Shown here: positions 52,479 through 62,563 of the stretch, one piece after another
Layout of the letters: each line of letters starts with the position of its first letter
How positions within the stretch are numbered: the stretch's first letter is position 1
DNA from: Diploptera punctata
Taxonomy: Eukaryota > Arthropoda > Insecta > Blattodea > Blaberidae
Assembly (NCBI GenBank): GCA_030220185.1
Contig: JASPKZ010001233.1
Span: forward strand, 2,423,501 to 2,487,500
Length of the DNA stretch: 64,000 bases
Direction of reading: 5' to 3'
Notes under the pieces: generated by a model
What the model saw: only the letters and a program-made list of their open reading frames with translations
Told to the model about the DNA's origin: nothing
Databases searched by the model: none
Translations under genes and position numbers: made by a program

Positions 52479-52848
52479 GCCACCACCTTGTCATTTCTAC
52501 ATTCTGGTATTCTCTCCTGGCATGGCATTATTGTAACCCATTTCTGAGGTTGGGGCGCCGCGAAGGCGGAGTTACGCTGCCATGATGATTTATGATAGGT
52601 GATGATATTGGTAATGATGGGCCAGAAGAGGCCTTAAACAAACTTAATGAATATGTTAATGATGATAATGATGGCCAGATGATGTTCTGGGACCGTTTGG
52701 GCCTTCAAGGTTCATGACATTTGTCTTAAAGGCGAGGAAAAACCCCGAAAAAAACATTATTCAGGAAACTTGTCCCAATCGGAGATCGAACCCGTGGCTG
52801 CTGCGTGACAAGACAGTACGCTACTTCGAAACCACGCAGCGGTGGACT
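52474..52848 (-). mobile_element. SINE-1B inserted in LINE-A
   Basis: On the minus strand: tRNA head 'agtccaccgctgcgtggttt', B box 'gggttcgatctccg', middle block 'ctttaagacaaatgtcatga', then the SINE-1B 3' half with 'cctcagaaatgggttacaat'. Third copy of the chimeric subtype. Confidence 0.83.
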
Positions 52849-53389
52849 GAAACAGTCATTCTCCCAGTTATACTGTAGGTCTTGGATACGAAACATGGAC
52901 TCTTATTAAAAAAAAAAAAAAAAAAAAGATTTTGAATGTAAAAACAAAAAAAAAACTCTTGGGAAATTTTTTTTGGAGGAAAGGAGGTTACGAGTATTTG
53001 AGAAATGAAGTTTTTAGGAACATTTTTGGACCAAAGACAGATGAAGAGACAGCAGTGATTTACATGATCTTTATAGGAAACCAGTTATAATAACAGTTAA
53101 GTTTCGTAGACTACGACGGGCAGTACATGTAGCACGAATGGGGTCTGAAAGAGGTGCAAGGGAATTTCTTGTAGGAAAACCAGAGGAAAGTGTCCAATTG
53201 GTATAGCAAGAATGAGGTAAGAGAATAACATTAAATAATAATTATACATAAGATGATTGGAAAACAATAGCTCAGTATGGACAGTTTATGTACGCTCGGA
53301 CGTTAATCTCCGGAGTCGATAGTGGCAGTGAGTTGAGCCCTAATCTCAGATCGCTATTTTACTGTAACCAAAAGTAAATTTGATTACTA

Positions 53390-54002
53390 ATTAACTAACT
53401 AACTAACTCACTGGCACTATCGAACCCGTAGGTTTATGGCCGCGCGGACATAAGCACTCCATACATCCCTACACTGAGCTAATGTTTTCCAATCATTCCC
53501 AGTGTAATCTACTTCTCTCCAATCATAGTTAATGTTATTCTCCCACCTCATTCATGGCGTACCAACTGGGCGTTTTCCCTCTGGCTTTCCTACAAGAAGC
53601 TTATATGCACGTCTTTCATTCCCCATTCGTGCAACATGTCCTGCCCATCGCAGTCTACAAGATTTAACTGTTCTTATTATATCTGGCTTCCTATAAAGAC
53701 CATGCAATTCAGTGTTATGTAGTATTCTCCATTCATCTTTCTGTTCATCTTTCTTTGGTACAAAAATTTTCCTAAGAACTTTATTTCTCAAATACTCGTA
53801 ACCTCCTTTCCTCCCTTGAAGTAAGAGTCCATGTTTCGCATCCATATAATATAACTGGTAGAATAATAGTTTTGTATATTTTCAGTTTAACGTTTTATGA
53901 AAGGAGTTGGGACGTCAAGAGTCTCTGTAATGCATAATAACACGCATTTCCAGAATTGAGCTTATGTTTCATTTCTATGTGCATCTCATTCCTGTTTGTG
54001 AT
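53390..54002 (-). mobile_element. LINE-A, 5' truncated
   Basis: (CTAA)n tail and a frame at 53552-53845 with YLRNKVLRKIFVPKKDEQKD, RRLRWAGHV-type motif and GKPEGKRPVG, cut by a base change near 53555. Upstream sequence ends at 'tcattcctgtttgtgatt'. Confidence 0.87.
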
Positions 54003-54339
54003 TCATATATAGAACTTAATTAATAAATATATATTCCTTAAGCTGTGAAAAATCGGAGCATAAATTGGACTTGCCGAGGAATTCGCTTAGCTTACGCACT
54101 TCCTGCGTGTTGGAGTTTCCGAGGAATCGATAAGTTGTTGACCTTCAATACTAGGATAATAATTCTTTCTCCTTTGAAGGTTAAATTCAACTTTCATCTT
54201 TGAAGCATTCTTCTCACGAGGAAGTGGAGATGGTACTTAGCGACTGTCAGTTGTCCTTCTAGAGCAGAACGTGTCTTCGCAGAATTAAGTTTCACATGGA
54301 CTTAATGTCAACATTCTATACAGAGTGTTTTCAAATTAT
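54003..54339. other. Unassigned DNA
   Basis: No supported feature. Confidence 0.3.
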
Positions 54340-54805
54340 AGAATTCAAATGGTCTTTTCCGCTACATGTAGTTCTGCCCTGTGTCAGACACTGTCAAACT
54401 ATAGCATCGTTAAAAAACAAACTAAAGAATTCTTTAATAACAACCTAACTTTAAGATTTAATATATTTACCTAATGCCTTGTATAATAAGCGATCGATTA
54501 ATTCATTATAGTTTATTACTTTCTTTCTATATTTTCTTTCTTTTCTTTTTATGTATAGTAGATTCGAGCTGTTATTCCATTCTGTATTCATTCTATCATT
54601 AGTTTAATTTAATTGTATTTAATTTTATTGTATTATCATACATTATTTTCATTATTATCCAATTTGACAGATAATTAATTATTTAGTATGACTATTATTG
54701 TAATTTTTGTATTTATATGTAATATATGTTTGTCCTGGTGAGTGGAAGAGAAGGTCACATGGCCTTAATTCCACCAGGCTAAATAAATCTATCCTATTCT
54801 AACTT
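54340..54805 (+). mobile_element. CR1-like LINE 3' end
   Basis: A decayed coding end (SLKNKLKNSL-like, near 54400), an AT-rich 3' UTR and the module 'gtcctggtgagtggaagaga', 'catggccttaattccaccag', 'gctaaataaatcta'. Confidence 0.72.
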
Positions 54806-54927
54806 ATACACCTCACTAATAGTATTCTTTTAACAATTAATAAATTTAATGATCTACGAAAATAATAATAAGATTAACAAATATTTTAATTTGTTTTGTT
54901 TTAAATATTGTATAATCGTAAAATTAG

Positions 54928-55480
54928 TTATTGCGCGATAGTGTGTTTTGTCGTACTTACAGCAATGGCTACCATGATTGAAAGTTCAGCTTCCTACATT
55001 TCCGGGTAGCCAACCTAAATAACTATATTGTAATATTATATATTACAAACCTCGTGCTGGAAGTAAAACCACTGCTCTTTATATATACTACTTAAAATGT
55101 ATATACAAAAATATATCCAAAAGTTAGTGTTAATATACATTATACGAAACAAATCACTGCATTTTAAATGAAGTAAACTTTATTTGAAACAAAAAACAAT
55201 AAATGCGTGCTTGCCGCCATTTTATAACTTATTGGTGTCACGGCCTGCTGTAGTCTCAACTAATAAACATTGCCCACACAGTTAACGTTAGTTTGAATAT
55301 AAATTTTTCCAACAAAAATGTTATTATTTTACTATTATTTATTATTTTGAAAACACCATCGCGCAAAAACTAATGAACAACGCACGTTTGTGAAGTGTTT
55401 TACAGAATCTTGCTATCGCTCGGTTTTTAAACATTTCCTCGCTTCTGTAAAAACCACTTCCCAACCTCGCATCGTAATAT
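54928..55480 (+). mobile_element. GCGCGATA MITE, copy 3
   Basis: 'ttgcgcgatagtgtgttttg' start, inverted 'caccatcgcgcaaaaa' end at 55356-55370, then the shared palindromic tail to 'aaccacttcccaacctcgca'. Confidence 0.78.
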
Positions 55481-55499
55481 ATCTCATTATTTTTCTTTG

Positions 55500-55790
55500 T
55501 TTTTATATACAGTAGACAGGGATAGTCTATCAACAATTTAATATGTTTTGCTTGTATACATTTTATTATTAGTTTTAGTCTTAATCTTAACTATCATTAA
55601 CTGGTTGCATTATAGATCATAATATATTACATATTATCTTATTGATCAATTATCCATGTAGTATTTAATATTGGAGTTAATTGTGATTGCTATATTCTGA
55701 TGTAATGTATGTTTGTCCTGGTGAGTGGAAGAGAAGCCACATGGCCTTAACTCCACCAGGCTAAAATAAATAAATAAAAATTATTATAGG
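55500..55790 (+). mobile_element. CR1-like LINE 3' terminus
   Basis: AT-rich UTR followed by 'gtcctggtgagtggaagaga', 'catggccttaactccaccag' and (AAAT)n. The same region as at 54340-54805, less complete. Confidence 0.75.
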
Positions 55791-55794
55791 AAAC

Positions 55795-56455
55795 AGAAAA
55801 ATATATACATGAAAGTCTCAACAAATAAAACCAAATCATTGGCAATATCCAAGGATCCACGACGTGGTAAGTTAGAAATAGAAGGGAAAAGTGTAGAACA
55901 GGTCATGAAATTCAAGTATTTAGGAATAGAAATTAATAGCAGCAACAGAATAATAGATGAAATCCTCCATCAAGCAAATAATGCAAACAAAATATCGGGA
56001 AGTTTAAACAACACTGTTTGGAAAAATAAAAATTTAAGAATAGATACAAAAGTAAGAATTTACAAATCTGTCATAAGACCAGTTCTAACATATGGTTGTG
56101 AATGCCGAACAGAAACTCAAAAAAACAAAACAAATCAACGAAACAACCGAAATGAAAGTTTTAAGGAAAATCGCTGCGAGAGAAAATTAGCAGCTCTATT
56201 ATTAGAGAAGAATGTGAAATTGAACCTATAAACCTCTGGATAAATTATAGAAGACTAAATTGGAACGATCACATAGATAGAATTGAGAACAGTGGACTAG
56301 TGAAGAAAATACGTGACTGGACACCTCAGCAGAAAAGGTCTTTAGGACGACCACAACTACGATGGAAGGACGTCACCATACCCCGGACCTATAGTGAATG
56401 AACACGCAAAAGCTGCCAGCTTTCATGCGTAGAGGAAGAAGAAGAAGAATATATC
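55795..56455 (+). mobile_element. LINE-B 3' part with (GAA)n tail
   Basis: Open frame 55809-56231, then in the next frame IREECEIEPINLWINYRRLN, WNDHIDRIENSGLVKK and RSLGRPQLRWKDV, ending in (GAA)n at 56437-56448. One frameshift separates the two halves. Confidence 0.78.
55809..56231 (+). pseudogene. LINE-B reverse transcriptase fragment
   Basis: 140 codons: NTKSLAISKDPRRG-like start after the palm, VEQVMKFKYLGIEINSS, NNTVWKNKNLRIDTKVRIYK and SVIRPVLTYGCECRTET. It leaves the family frame after about residue 105, where the sequence becomes Lys/Asn-rich. No catalytic motifs. Confidence 0.75.
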
Positions 56456-56859
56456 AAATAAACAATTTTAATTGCCTGGGATATGATGTAACATATGATA
56501 AACAAAGGGATGTCGAAAATACTAGGGCGATCAATAAGTAGCCTAATGGCATAACATCACAAACAATTATTTAGGTTACTTTTGATATTACGAACTTCAT
56601 TTATAGTCTTCTGCCAAGTCAACTATACGTTGCCAAATCCTTGGTAAGATGACTCACTCCATCTGCAGCACGATGTTTTGGATATCTCTTTCATCAGATA
56701 GATCTAGAGCTTCTTGGTTATAACTCATGATTGTAATCGAATGCCTTGTGGAAGTTCTTTGATCTGGAGAATACGTTGTAGTCACAAGGGCTCCTTCGGG
56801 TTAATTTGGTGGATGTTCGAGTACTTCCCAATTCCATATTCTAAACAAATTCAATTGAA
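56456..56859. other. Unassigned DNA
   Basis: 'gccaagtcaactatacgttg' and 'gatgactcactccatctgca' look like transposon 3' sequence, but no copy or frame is recognised. Confidence 0.3.
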
Positions 56860-57215
56860 CATCTTTCTTGGGCGGATTTGCTTTGCTAATAGTGAGAAAC
56901 AGTGAATGTATTCACAAAATATATTGCTGTTTCGAGACTCTCTGTATTACAGATTTATACGATAGACTGCTTAACAAAATACTAACAAGATTACAATGGT
57001 CACTACTAGGTTCGCTGATTTACAACAGTGAATTGAATAAATTCAAATATATGTGCGGAAGAATTAGAAATTATTTTAAATACATGAGGAAAGAAACAAA
57101 ATTAAAATTTTACAAGTTTTGGCTGTTCCTGTATTATACGGCTGCGATAATTGAACTTTGACTAAAAGCCAACAAAAAATAGAATCTGCAGAAATGAATT
57201 AGATGTATTTTATAA
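56860..57215 (+). pseudogene. LINE-D fragment
   Basis: 97-codon frame (56868-57161): LLNKILTRLQ, SELNKFKYMCGRIRNYFKYM and RKETKLKFYKFWLFLYY, corresponding to the FKYLG/...TKLKFYKxxxVPxLLYG region of LINE-D. The YGCE motif is frameshifted (YTAAIIEL). Confidence 0.65.
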
Positions 57216-57270
57216 TATAAAAAAATATAGCAAATACATTAGGAATGTGTATATGTGTATGTTAATACAC

Positions 57271-57880
57271 GGTGTGTCAGGAGCAAAGGTACATGCTTTG
57301 AGATGTGATACTACTGGTGATTCTGAACAAAAAACTGATAATATATTATCTTTTCTTAACCGTTTCAGGGAAATTTAATGAAAACAACGAGGAACCGGAA
57401 AAGTGCAGGTGACAGTAAATGAAGATACTGTTATCTTAAGTCTTGTTTAATTGTGTACGTTTCCTCACCACCAACTTCAGTGCATTTTGTTGATCTTGTA
57501 GATAGCTGTTGTGTTGCTGATCTGAGCTCATTCGTACATTCCTTTACTTGAGCACAAACATGGGGTTACATCGGGTGACCTCGGTGGCTAAGCACTGATT
57601 CCATTATATCTCAGCTGTCAACAAGAGCATCAAAATTCATTGAATTGGCGGTGGAGTGTTTGAACATCATTTGTGAGGAAACGTACGCAATTAAACAAAA
57701 CTTAAGATATGTCACCTGCACTTTTCCGGTTCCTCGTTGTTTTCATTAAATTACCCTGAAACGGTTAAGAAAAGGTCATATATATATATATATATATATA
57801 TATAAGTTTTTTTGTTTAGAATCACCAGTACTATCACCCCTCTAAGCATGTACCTTTCCTCCTGACTCACTCTGTATGTT
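57271..57880. mobile_element. Fold-back element with about 150-bp arms
   Basis: 57271-57412 and 57706-57878 are inverted copies ('aggagcaaaggtacatgctt', 'cgaggaaccggaaaagtgca'). A TA run (57776-57803) interrupts the right arm. The centre of about 290 bp has no frame. GTATGTT-like words near both ends could be a target duplication, unproven. Confidence 0.75.
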
Positions 57881-58060
57881 TGTGTAGTGTAAAGTGTGTT
57901 GTATGAGGGATGATGATGATGATGATGATGAAGAGAAGGGAGAAGGTGAAACCCCGTGCCGCCACATAGTCTACTCCCATCGAAAAGCACCAAGTGGGCC
58001 GCCAGACCATATGTCCACATCCGACGGACGAATCGCTATCAACAGTATCATATGCGGAGA

Positions 58061-58403
58061 GTCCACCGCTGTGGTCTCGTGGTAGCGTGATGCCTCGTCA
58101 CGCAGCGGGCCCGGGTTCGATCCCCGGTCGGGGCAGTTTTTCTGAGTGAGGTTTTTATCAGGGTTTTTCCTTACCTGTAAGACAAATGTCAGAAAAACTT
58201 TAAGGCCCAAACGATCCCCGAAATCATATGGCCATCATCATCATTATCATCCTTATCATTATCATCGCCATAATCATCCTTCACCGGTGTGGAAAACAAC
58301 GGGAAGCTACCACAACCTAGAATTCCCTAGTAAAGCTGCAGGCATAGCATGAAAATGTGTAGTGAAGAACCTGCCTTCGGGCAGAATTAGTATGGATGGG
58401 TGG
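58061..58403 (+). mobile_element. SINE-1, full length (343 bp), 11-bp target duplication
   Basis: 'gtccaccgctgtggtctcgt', B box GGTTCGATCCC, 'acctgtaagacaaatgtcag' and tail 'gggcagaattagtatggatg'. ATATGCGGAGA flanks it (58050-58060, 58404-58414). Same length as the copy at 25108-25450. Confidence 0.95.
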
Positions 58404-58612
58404 ATATGCGGAGAAGTTTGCAATTTAATTCAGAATATGGTGCACAATCTAGCGATTAAAATTTGTACACCACCACCTCTCCTGGTCTCGAGATTGAAAT
58501 TTTGGCAGTTAAATTAATTAAATTCAATTGTGGATTTCATTAAAGAAAACAAACAATTAAAATGGTATGGTCATGTAAAAAATATGACAGAAAACACATT
58601 TTTATGAAGAAT

Positions 58613-58779
58613 GGTATTAAAAGATTCCGGGCTATGTGGCCGTGGTCTATAACTGGCGTTTCTTCCAGACGTTTCTCCCTCAACTGCGGAGGGCATCTTC
58701 AGTGGCGAGCGCTTCCAGGTGTTGTTTCTCTGTCGTAGACTCGACTGCGAATGAACAGCAGAAAGCCTGAATTCCACAA
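58613..58779 (-). mobile_element. Penelope-like mini-element (167 bp), 13-bp target duplication
   Basis: TTTTATGAAGAAT flanks it (58600-58612, 58780-58792) inside LINE-F. On the minus strand the hammerhead-like motif is followed by 'agaccacggccacatagccc', the same order as in 51514-51750. Only one arm is present. Confidence 0.85.
58665..58705 (-). ncRNA. Hammerhead-ribozyme-like motif
   Basis: On the minus strand: stem I CCA (58703-58705) with TGG (58665-58667), flush; core CTGAAGA (58696-58702), a permitted CUGANGA; stem II CCCTC/GAGGG with an extra T-A pair and a bulged G; GAA; palindrome ACGT and cleavage base C (GAAACGTC, 58668-58675). All core elements are present, so this is one of the two best candidates for activity. 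Confidence 0.62.
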
Positions 58780-59030
58780 TTTTATGAAGAATACTAGAAT
58801 GTGTGTCACTTGGTAGAAGAAGAGGACGGTCAAGAATAACGCGAATTGATGGTGTTTTCAGCAACATGAGAGAAAAAGGATTGGGCGATGGAGATTGGAA
58901 TGACAAAGCGAGTGGAAGATAATGCCAGATTAATTGGGCGCAGGAGGATGTTGTGAAACATGCTAAATAAATATATATCTATATAAATATTGGCGTAATA
59001 TGCCAATGCTGGGCCTTAGCCTCTCTTTTT

Positions 59031-59347
59031 TTAACCCATTCATTTCAGGTTTAAATGCTCAATGCATTTCCCCAGAAACCGGATTTAAGTCACCATAAAT
59101 TTATATTGTCTATTTTCAAACATTCAAAACGAACAAAAGGTAACGGTACTTGAAATAACAATATGGGTGAAGGCCAAGACACATTTCTCTACTATTCATA
59201 AATGTTAACAAAATATAACCAACCAAGGGATGTACAAAATATTTCAAAATATATAACAGCAGAGTTAAGCGAGTGTACCTCGTCTTCTGAGTTGAAGGCC
59301 GTTTAAGAACTGGCGAGTGTACCTCGTCTTCAGAGACGAATGGGTTA
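59031..59347. mobile_element. Small MITE-like repeat (317 bp)
   Basis: Short inverted ends TTAACCCATTC (59031) and GAATGGGTTAA (59347). Internally the word 'gagtgtacctcgtcttc' is directly repeated (59269 and 59315). Confidence 0.5.
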
Positions 59348-59389
59348 AGGAGTTACTAGACCAAGTTAATTTAGTTACGTTATTACTCT

Positions 59390-59691
59390 AGAGATGCCAT
59401 GAATGGAATGGGGTCAACATACCAACCCAATGAGACATCTAGTAGACAACTTAGGTTTCACTAGGATGAACAAGGTCGGTAAATTTTGACAGAGGCCTTT
59501 TTATTCAGGTTTGTGGTTCCTTTCGAGCCTGAAAATTTTCAGACTCGGCACCCACGGCTTAAAGTCTTTCCCGTAGGACTCACTACTTGGCTTTTTCCAT
59601 CCTAAAAAATAATCCATCGACCCCGTCTGGTTTGAGCCCGCGACCCTCGGGACCAGAGGCAAGGAAAATAACCACTAGTTCAACGCGAAAT
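59390..59691 (-). mobile_element. SINE-2 copy
   Basis: On the minus strand: 'gaactagtggttattttcct', B-box-like 'gggctcaaaccag', 'gtgggtgccgagtctgaaaa' and 'cgaccttgttcatcc'. Matches 63255-63640. Confidence 0.75.
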
Positions 59692-59737
59692 AATTTAATT
59701 AATTTAATAATTATATTTTTCAAACAACTATATCAAT

Positions 59738-59905
59738 GACAATCGATCAGAAAGAAGAAAAGAGGGAGACCAAAGTTAACATGGAATAAAAACATGAGGA
59801 TAGTAATGCATGCAACAGGGCTAAGCATTGAAAATACACAAGATCGTAGGCTTTGGAAGTTTGGCACTGGGAAGACGGCAGCAGCAGTAAAAGTCCGAAG
59901 ATAGG
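59738..59905 (+). pseudogene. LINE-F C-terminal scrap
   Basis: KKKRGRPKLTWNKNMRIVMH, ATGLSIENTQDRRLWKFGTG and KTAAAVKVRR. Standard LINE end, open for about 50 codons. Confidence 0.65.
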
Positions 59906-59914
59906 TAGAACATT

Positions 59915-59993
59915 TTCAACCTCGCCGCGTATCGAACCCGGTCCTGCTAGTCAGAAAGCAGACTTGCAACTATCTTAGCCATCACGATTGACT
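59915..59993 (-). mobile_element. tRNA-derived SINE head
   Basis: On the minus strand: 'gtgatggctaagatagttgc' (A box), 'ctttctgactagcaggac' (anticodon-loop-like) and 'cgggttcgatacgcgg' (B box with one change). Isolated, so a SINE head or tRNA pseudogene. Confidence 0.5.
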
Positions 59994-60049
59994 ATGCTCT
60001 GGAAAAGAGTAACAAGAGATACTACTAATGTTCTATTTATAATAATGAC

Positions 60050-60120
60050 AATGATGATGATGATAATAATAATAATGATAATAATAATAATGATAATAAT
60101 AATAATATAACAATAATAAT
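60050..60120. repeat. AAT/GAT-rich microsatellite
   Basis: Imperfect mixture of GAT and AAT units. Confidence 0.85.
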
Positions 60121-60357
60121 GATTTATTTATTCTGGCAGAGTTAAGGCCATAAGGCCTTCTCTTCCACTCAAACAACACAAATTACAAGTACATATTTGA
60201 CAATGTAGAATATATATATATATATATATGCACTATAGAATAGAATAGAATAGAATAGAATAGATTTATTTAGCCTGGTGGAGTTAAGGCCATGTGGCCT
60301 TCTCTTCCACTCACCAGAACAAGCATATGTTACTAATTACAAAGAATTAAAAATATA
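60120..60357 (-). mobile_element. Two CR1-like LINE 3' termini in a row
   Basis: 60120-60185 ('ttattctggcagagttaagg') and 60262-60330 ('tttagcctggtggagttaag'), both ending 'cttctcttccactca'. They are separated by a TA run and a (TAGAA)n microsatellite (60238-60262). Confidence 0.75.
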
Positions 60358-60438
60358 TTAAATGTTGCAATGGAAATTTCATGTAGGCTACAAACAACAT
60401 TTTATACGATGATAATAACAATAATAATACTTATGATA

Positions 60439-60514
<76 letters not shown>

Positions 60515-60592
60515 TTAAATGTTGCAATGGAAATTTCATGTATGCTACAAACAACATTTTATACGATGATAATAACAATAATAATACTTATG

Positions 60593-60628
<36 letters not shown>

Positions 60629-60706
60629 TTAAATGTTGCAATGGAAATTTCATGTAGGCTACAAACAACATTTTATACGATGATAATAACAATAATAATA
60701 CTTATG

Positions 60707-60760
<54 letters not shown>

Positions 60761-60945
60761 AATGTTGCAATGGAAATTTCATGTAGGCTACAAACAACAT
60801 TTTATACGATGATAATAACAATAATAATACTTATGGTAATATAATAATAATAATAATAATAATAATATTAAATGTTGCAATGGAAATTTCATGTATGCTA
60901 CAAACAACATTTTATACGATGATAATAACAATAATAATACTTATG

Positions 60946-61012
<67 letters not shown>

Positions 61013-61015
61013 TTT
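60358..61015 (+). repeat. Minisatellite, five units with variable (AAT)n
   Basis: Each unit is 'aaatgttgcaatggaaattt', 'catgta(g/t)gctacaaaca', 'ttttatacgatgataataac', 'aataatacttatg', then an AAT run of different length. Units begin near 60358, 60515, 60628, 60758 and 60867. Encoded Asn or Ile runs are artefacts. Confidence 0.92.
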
Positions 61016-61399
61016 ATTATTATTATTATTATTATAGTATAAATATAAATTATACGAAAACGCCAATTAATATAATACACTACTCAAAAAAATTAGAGGA
61101 ACACATGTTTAAACCAAAACACGAGAATTAATATATAAACAATTTAATGTTTGATCTTTTGTAATTATAAATTGAAGATGAATGTAAAATTAGAGTAGAT
61201 ATTCAAACAATATTTTCTTGTACAGTATTAGCAATACGAACAAGTTATCATTTGTAACAGAAAACAAAGTGGAAATTTGAGATTTACAATTTTTGGAATC
61301 AATGTTTTCATGGTTATTTCAACACTCAGTACTTAGTGTGTCCTCTGTGAGCCTGAATGACCGCATTACACCTACGAGGCATGCTTCGCAGAAGCCTTC

Positions 61400-61702
61400 T
61401 TACAGAAACTTGTGAGATTCTCTCCCATCCTCGGTGAGTGCATGCGAAAGTTCTTCAAGGTTCTGAGGTACAGCAGGACGCTTACGAACAAGTTTTTCCA
61501 ACTTATCACACATATGCTCGATCGGATTAAAGTCCGGACTGCATGCAGGCCAGTCCATCACCCGAATTTGGCATTCTTGCAGGACATCTCTGGTAGCCTG
61601 TGCCGTATGACATCTAGCATTATCTTGCATTAGAAGAAAATTAGGGTCCATATCATAAGCAAAGAGTACAACATGTTGGAGGATGTAAATATCAGCATTC
61701 AT
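61400..61702 (-). pseudogene. Tc1-like transposase, C-terminal catalytic part
   Basis: 100-codon frame: LLMQDNARCH (second catalytic Asp), VMDWPACSPDFNPIEH (catalytic Glu) with 34 residues between, then LEKLVRKRPAVPQNLEEL. Typical of Tc1 transposases. The frame also covers MNADIYI upstream of the Asp. Confidence 0.9.
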
Positions 61703-61971
61703 GCGCTGTGGGATAACGACAAGCTCTGTCCGAGATCACTTCCAAATCTGTCATGTTCAATAATTGTGGCTGGATCAAAACGTTCACCAGGACGTCTCCA
61801 TACACGTGTACGACCATCAGAACCTGTTAGACGAACTCTCGATTCGTCCGTGAATAAAGCACTCTTCCATTGGCGGAGCTGCCAGTTGACATGATTCTGA
61901 TCATATCGCAGCCGGGCTTCTTTGTGTTGACGTGTTAAACGAGGGGCTTTAAAGGGGATTCTAGACCTCAA
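61699..61971 (-). pseudogene. Tc1-like transposase, first catalytic Asp region
   Basis: RSRIPFKAPRLTRQHKEARL, WQLRQWKSALFTDESRVRL (first catalytic Asp) and RTRVWRRPGERFDPATI then HDRFG. The usual glycine-rich segment after RFG is absent, and the frame shifts there, so a short internal deletion is likely near 61730. Confidence 0.85.
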
Positions 61972-61987
61972 CCTTGCTTTTCTCAGT

Positions 61988-62251
61988 CTATTTCTGATCA
62001 GAAATTACCATTCCAATTGCTGTGCGTAAATGATTTTGTAGATCTCTGGCTGTAGATTTTCTTCTGCGCAAAGCTGATATGACAAGACATCTATCCTGTA
62101 CGTCTGTAGTCTTCTTCTTATGACCTTGCCCGGGTCTCCTCTTGCATCCATGTGTTTCTCTATATTGCCTCCACAGCCTATGGATGACGGATATGGCGAA
62201 TGGAACGACCATCTTCAAACAATGCAACTGCTCGTGCAACTGATGTTTCAT
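61988..62251 (-). pseudogene. Tc1-like transposase, DNA-binding part
   Basis: HRLWRQYRETHGCKRRPGQG, HKKKTTDVQDRCLVISALRR and RKSTARDLQNHLRTAIGMVI: the linker with the GRPR-like hook and the second helix-turn-helix. The first helix-turn-helix is in another frame, and a further frameshift separates this part from the catalytic region at about 61990. Confidence 0.8.
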
Positions 62252-62563
62252 TCAGATGTCTCATTGCTCTGTATTAGCTTCAGAGAACTCAAAAATAACA
62301 ATTCCCTACCACAGATTATTCTACAAACTTGTTTTTTAAAAAAATAAATCAATACGAACTCACTTTGGTTTCAGCAACTCTTGGAATTTCAATAACATAT
62401 TCAGAGAAAAATTAATAAAACCCAGAAGATCTTCAATCCGATTTTAAACAATACTTGAACTCAATACATCTGACTCTCAAAAATTAAATTGTTACAATAT
62501 TTATTTTGTAGCTTTGGGTTAAACATGTGTTCCTCTAATTGTTTGAGTATGTACCTTACCCTG

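Larger units (their letters stand above)
52375..53340 (+). mobile_element. LINE-A split by SINE-1B
   Basis: The 5' part 52375-52436 ('cttctctccaaaaagcgtta') joins after the SINE to 'attctcccagttatactgta' at 52859. An A-rich duplication of 'catggactctt..ttttgg' type sequence interrupts 52905-52975. It ends 'gatagtggcagtgagttgag'. Strongly decayed. Confidence 0.72.
58550..58970 (+). mobile_element. LINE-F fragment hosting a Penelope-like insertion
   Basis: KENKQLKWYGHVKNMTENTF before, and RRRGRSRITRIDGVFSNMRE, KGLGDGDWNDK, then 'gggcgcaggaggatgttgtg' after the insertion at 58613-58779. The last part is the same LINE as the truncated copy at 63835-64000. Confidence 0.75.
61078..62551 (-). mobile_element. 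Tc1-like DNA transposon (1474 bp), defective
   Basis: TA dinucleotides on both sides (61076-61077, 62552-62553) and terminal inverted repeats of about 37 bp (left CACTACTCAAAAAAATTAGA, right inverted, differing by one base in length). The minus strand encodes a broken DD34E transposase. It lies within a CR1-like LINE (62564-63060 coding side; the 3' module on the other side is likely the one near 60262). Confidence 0.92.

Noticed and set aside
60358..61015. CRISPR-like array (repeated blocks with variable spacers)
   Set aside because: The spacers are AAT runs, the units are not palindromic direct repeats of 25-40 bp, and the genome is eukaryotic.
60370..61131. Long Asn- and Ile-rich reading frames
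   Set aside because: Translations of AAT/ATA runs within the minisatellite; no constraint visible.
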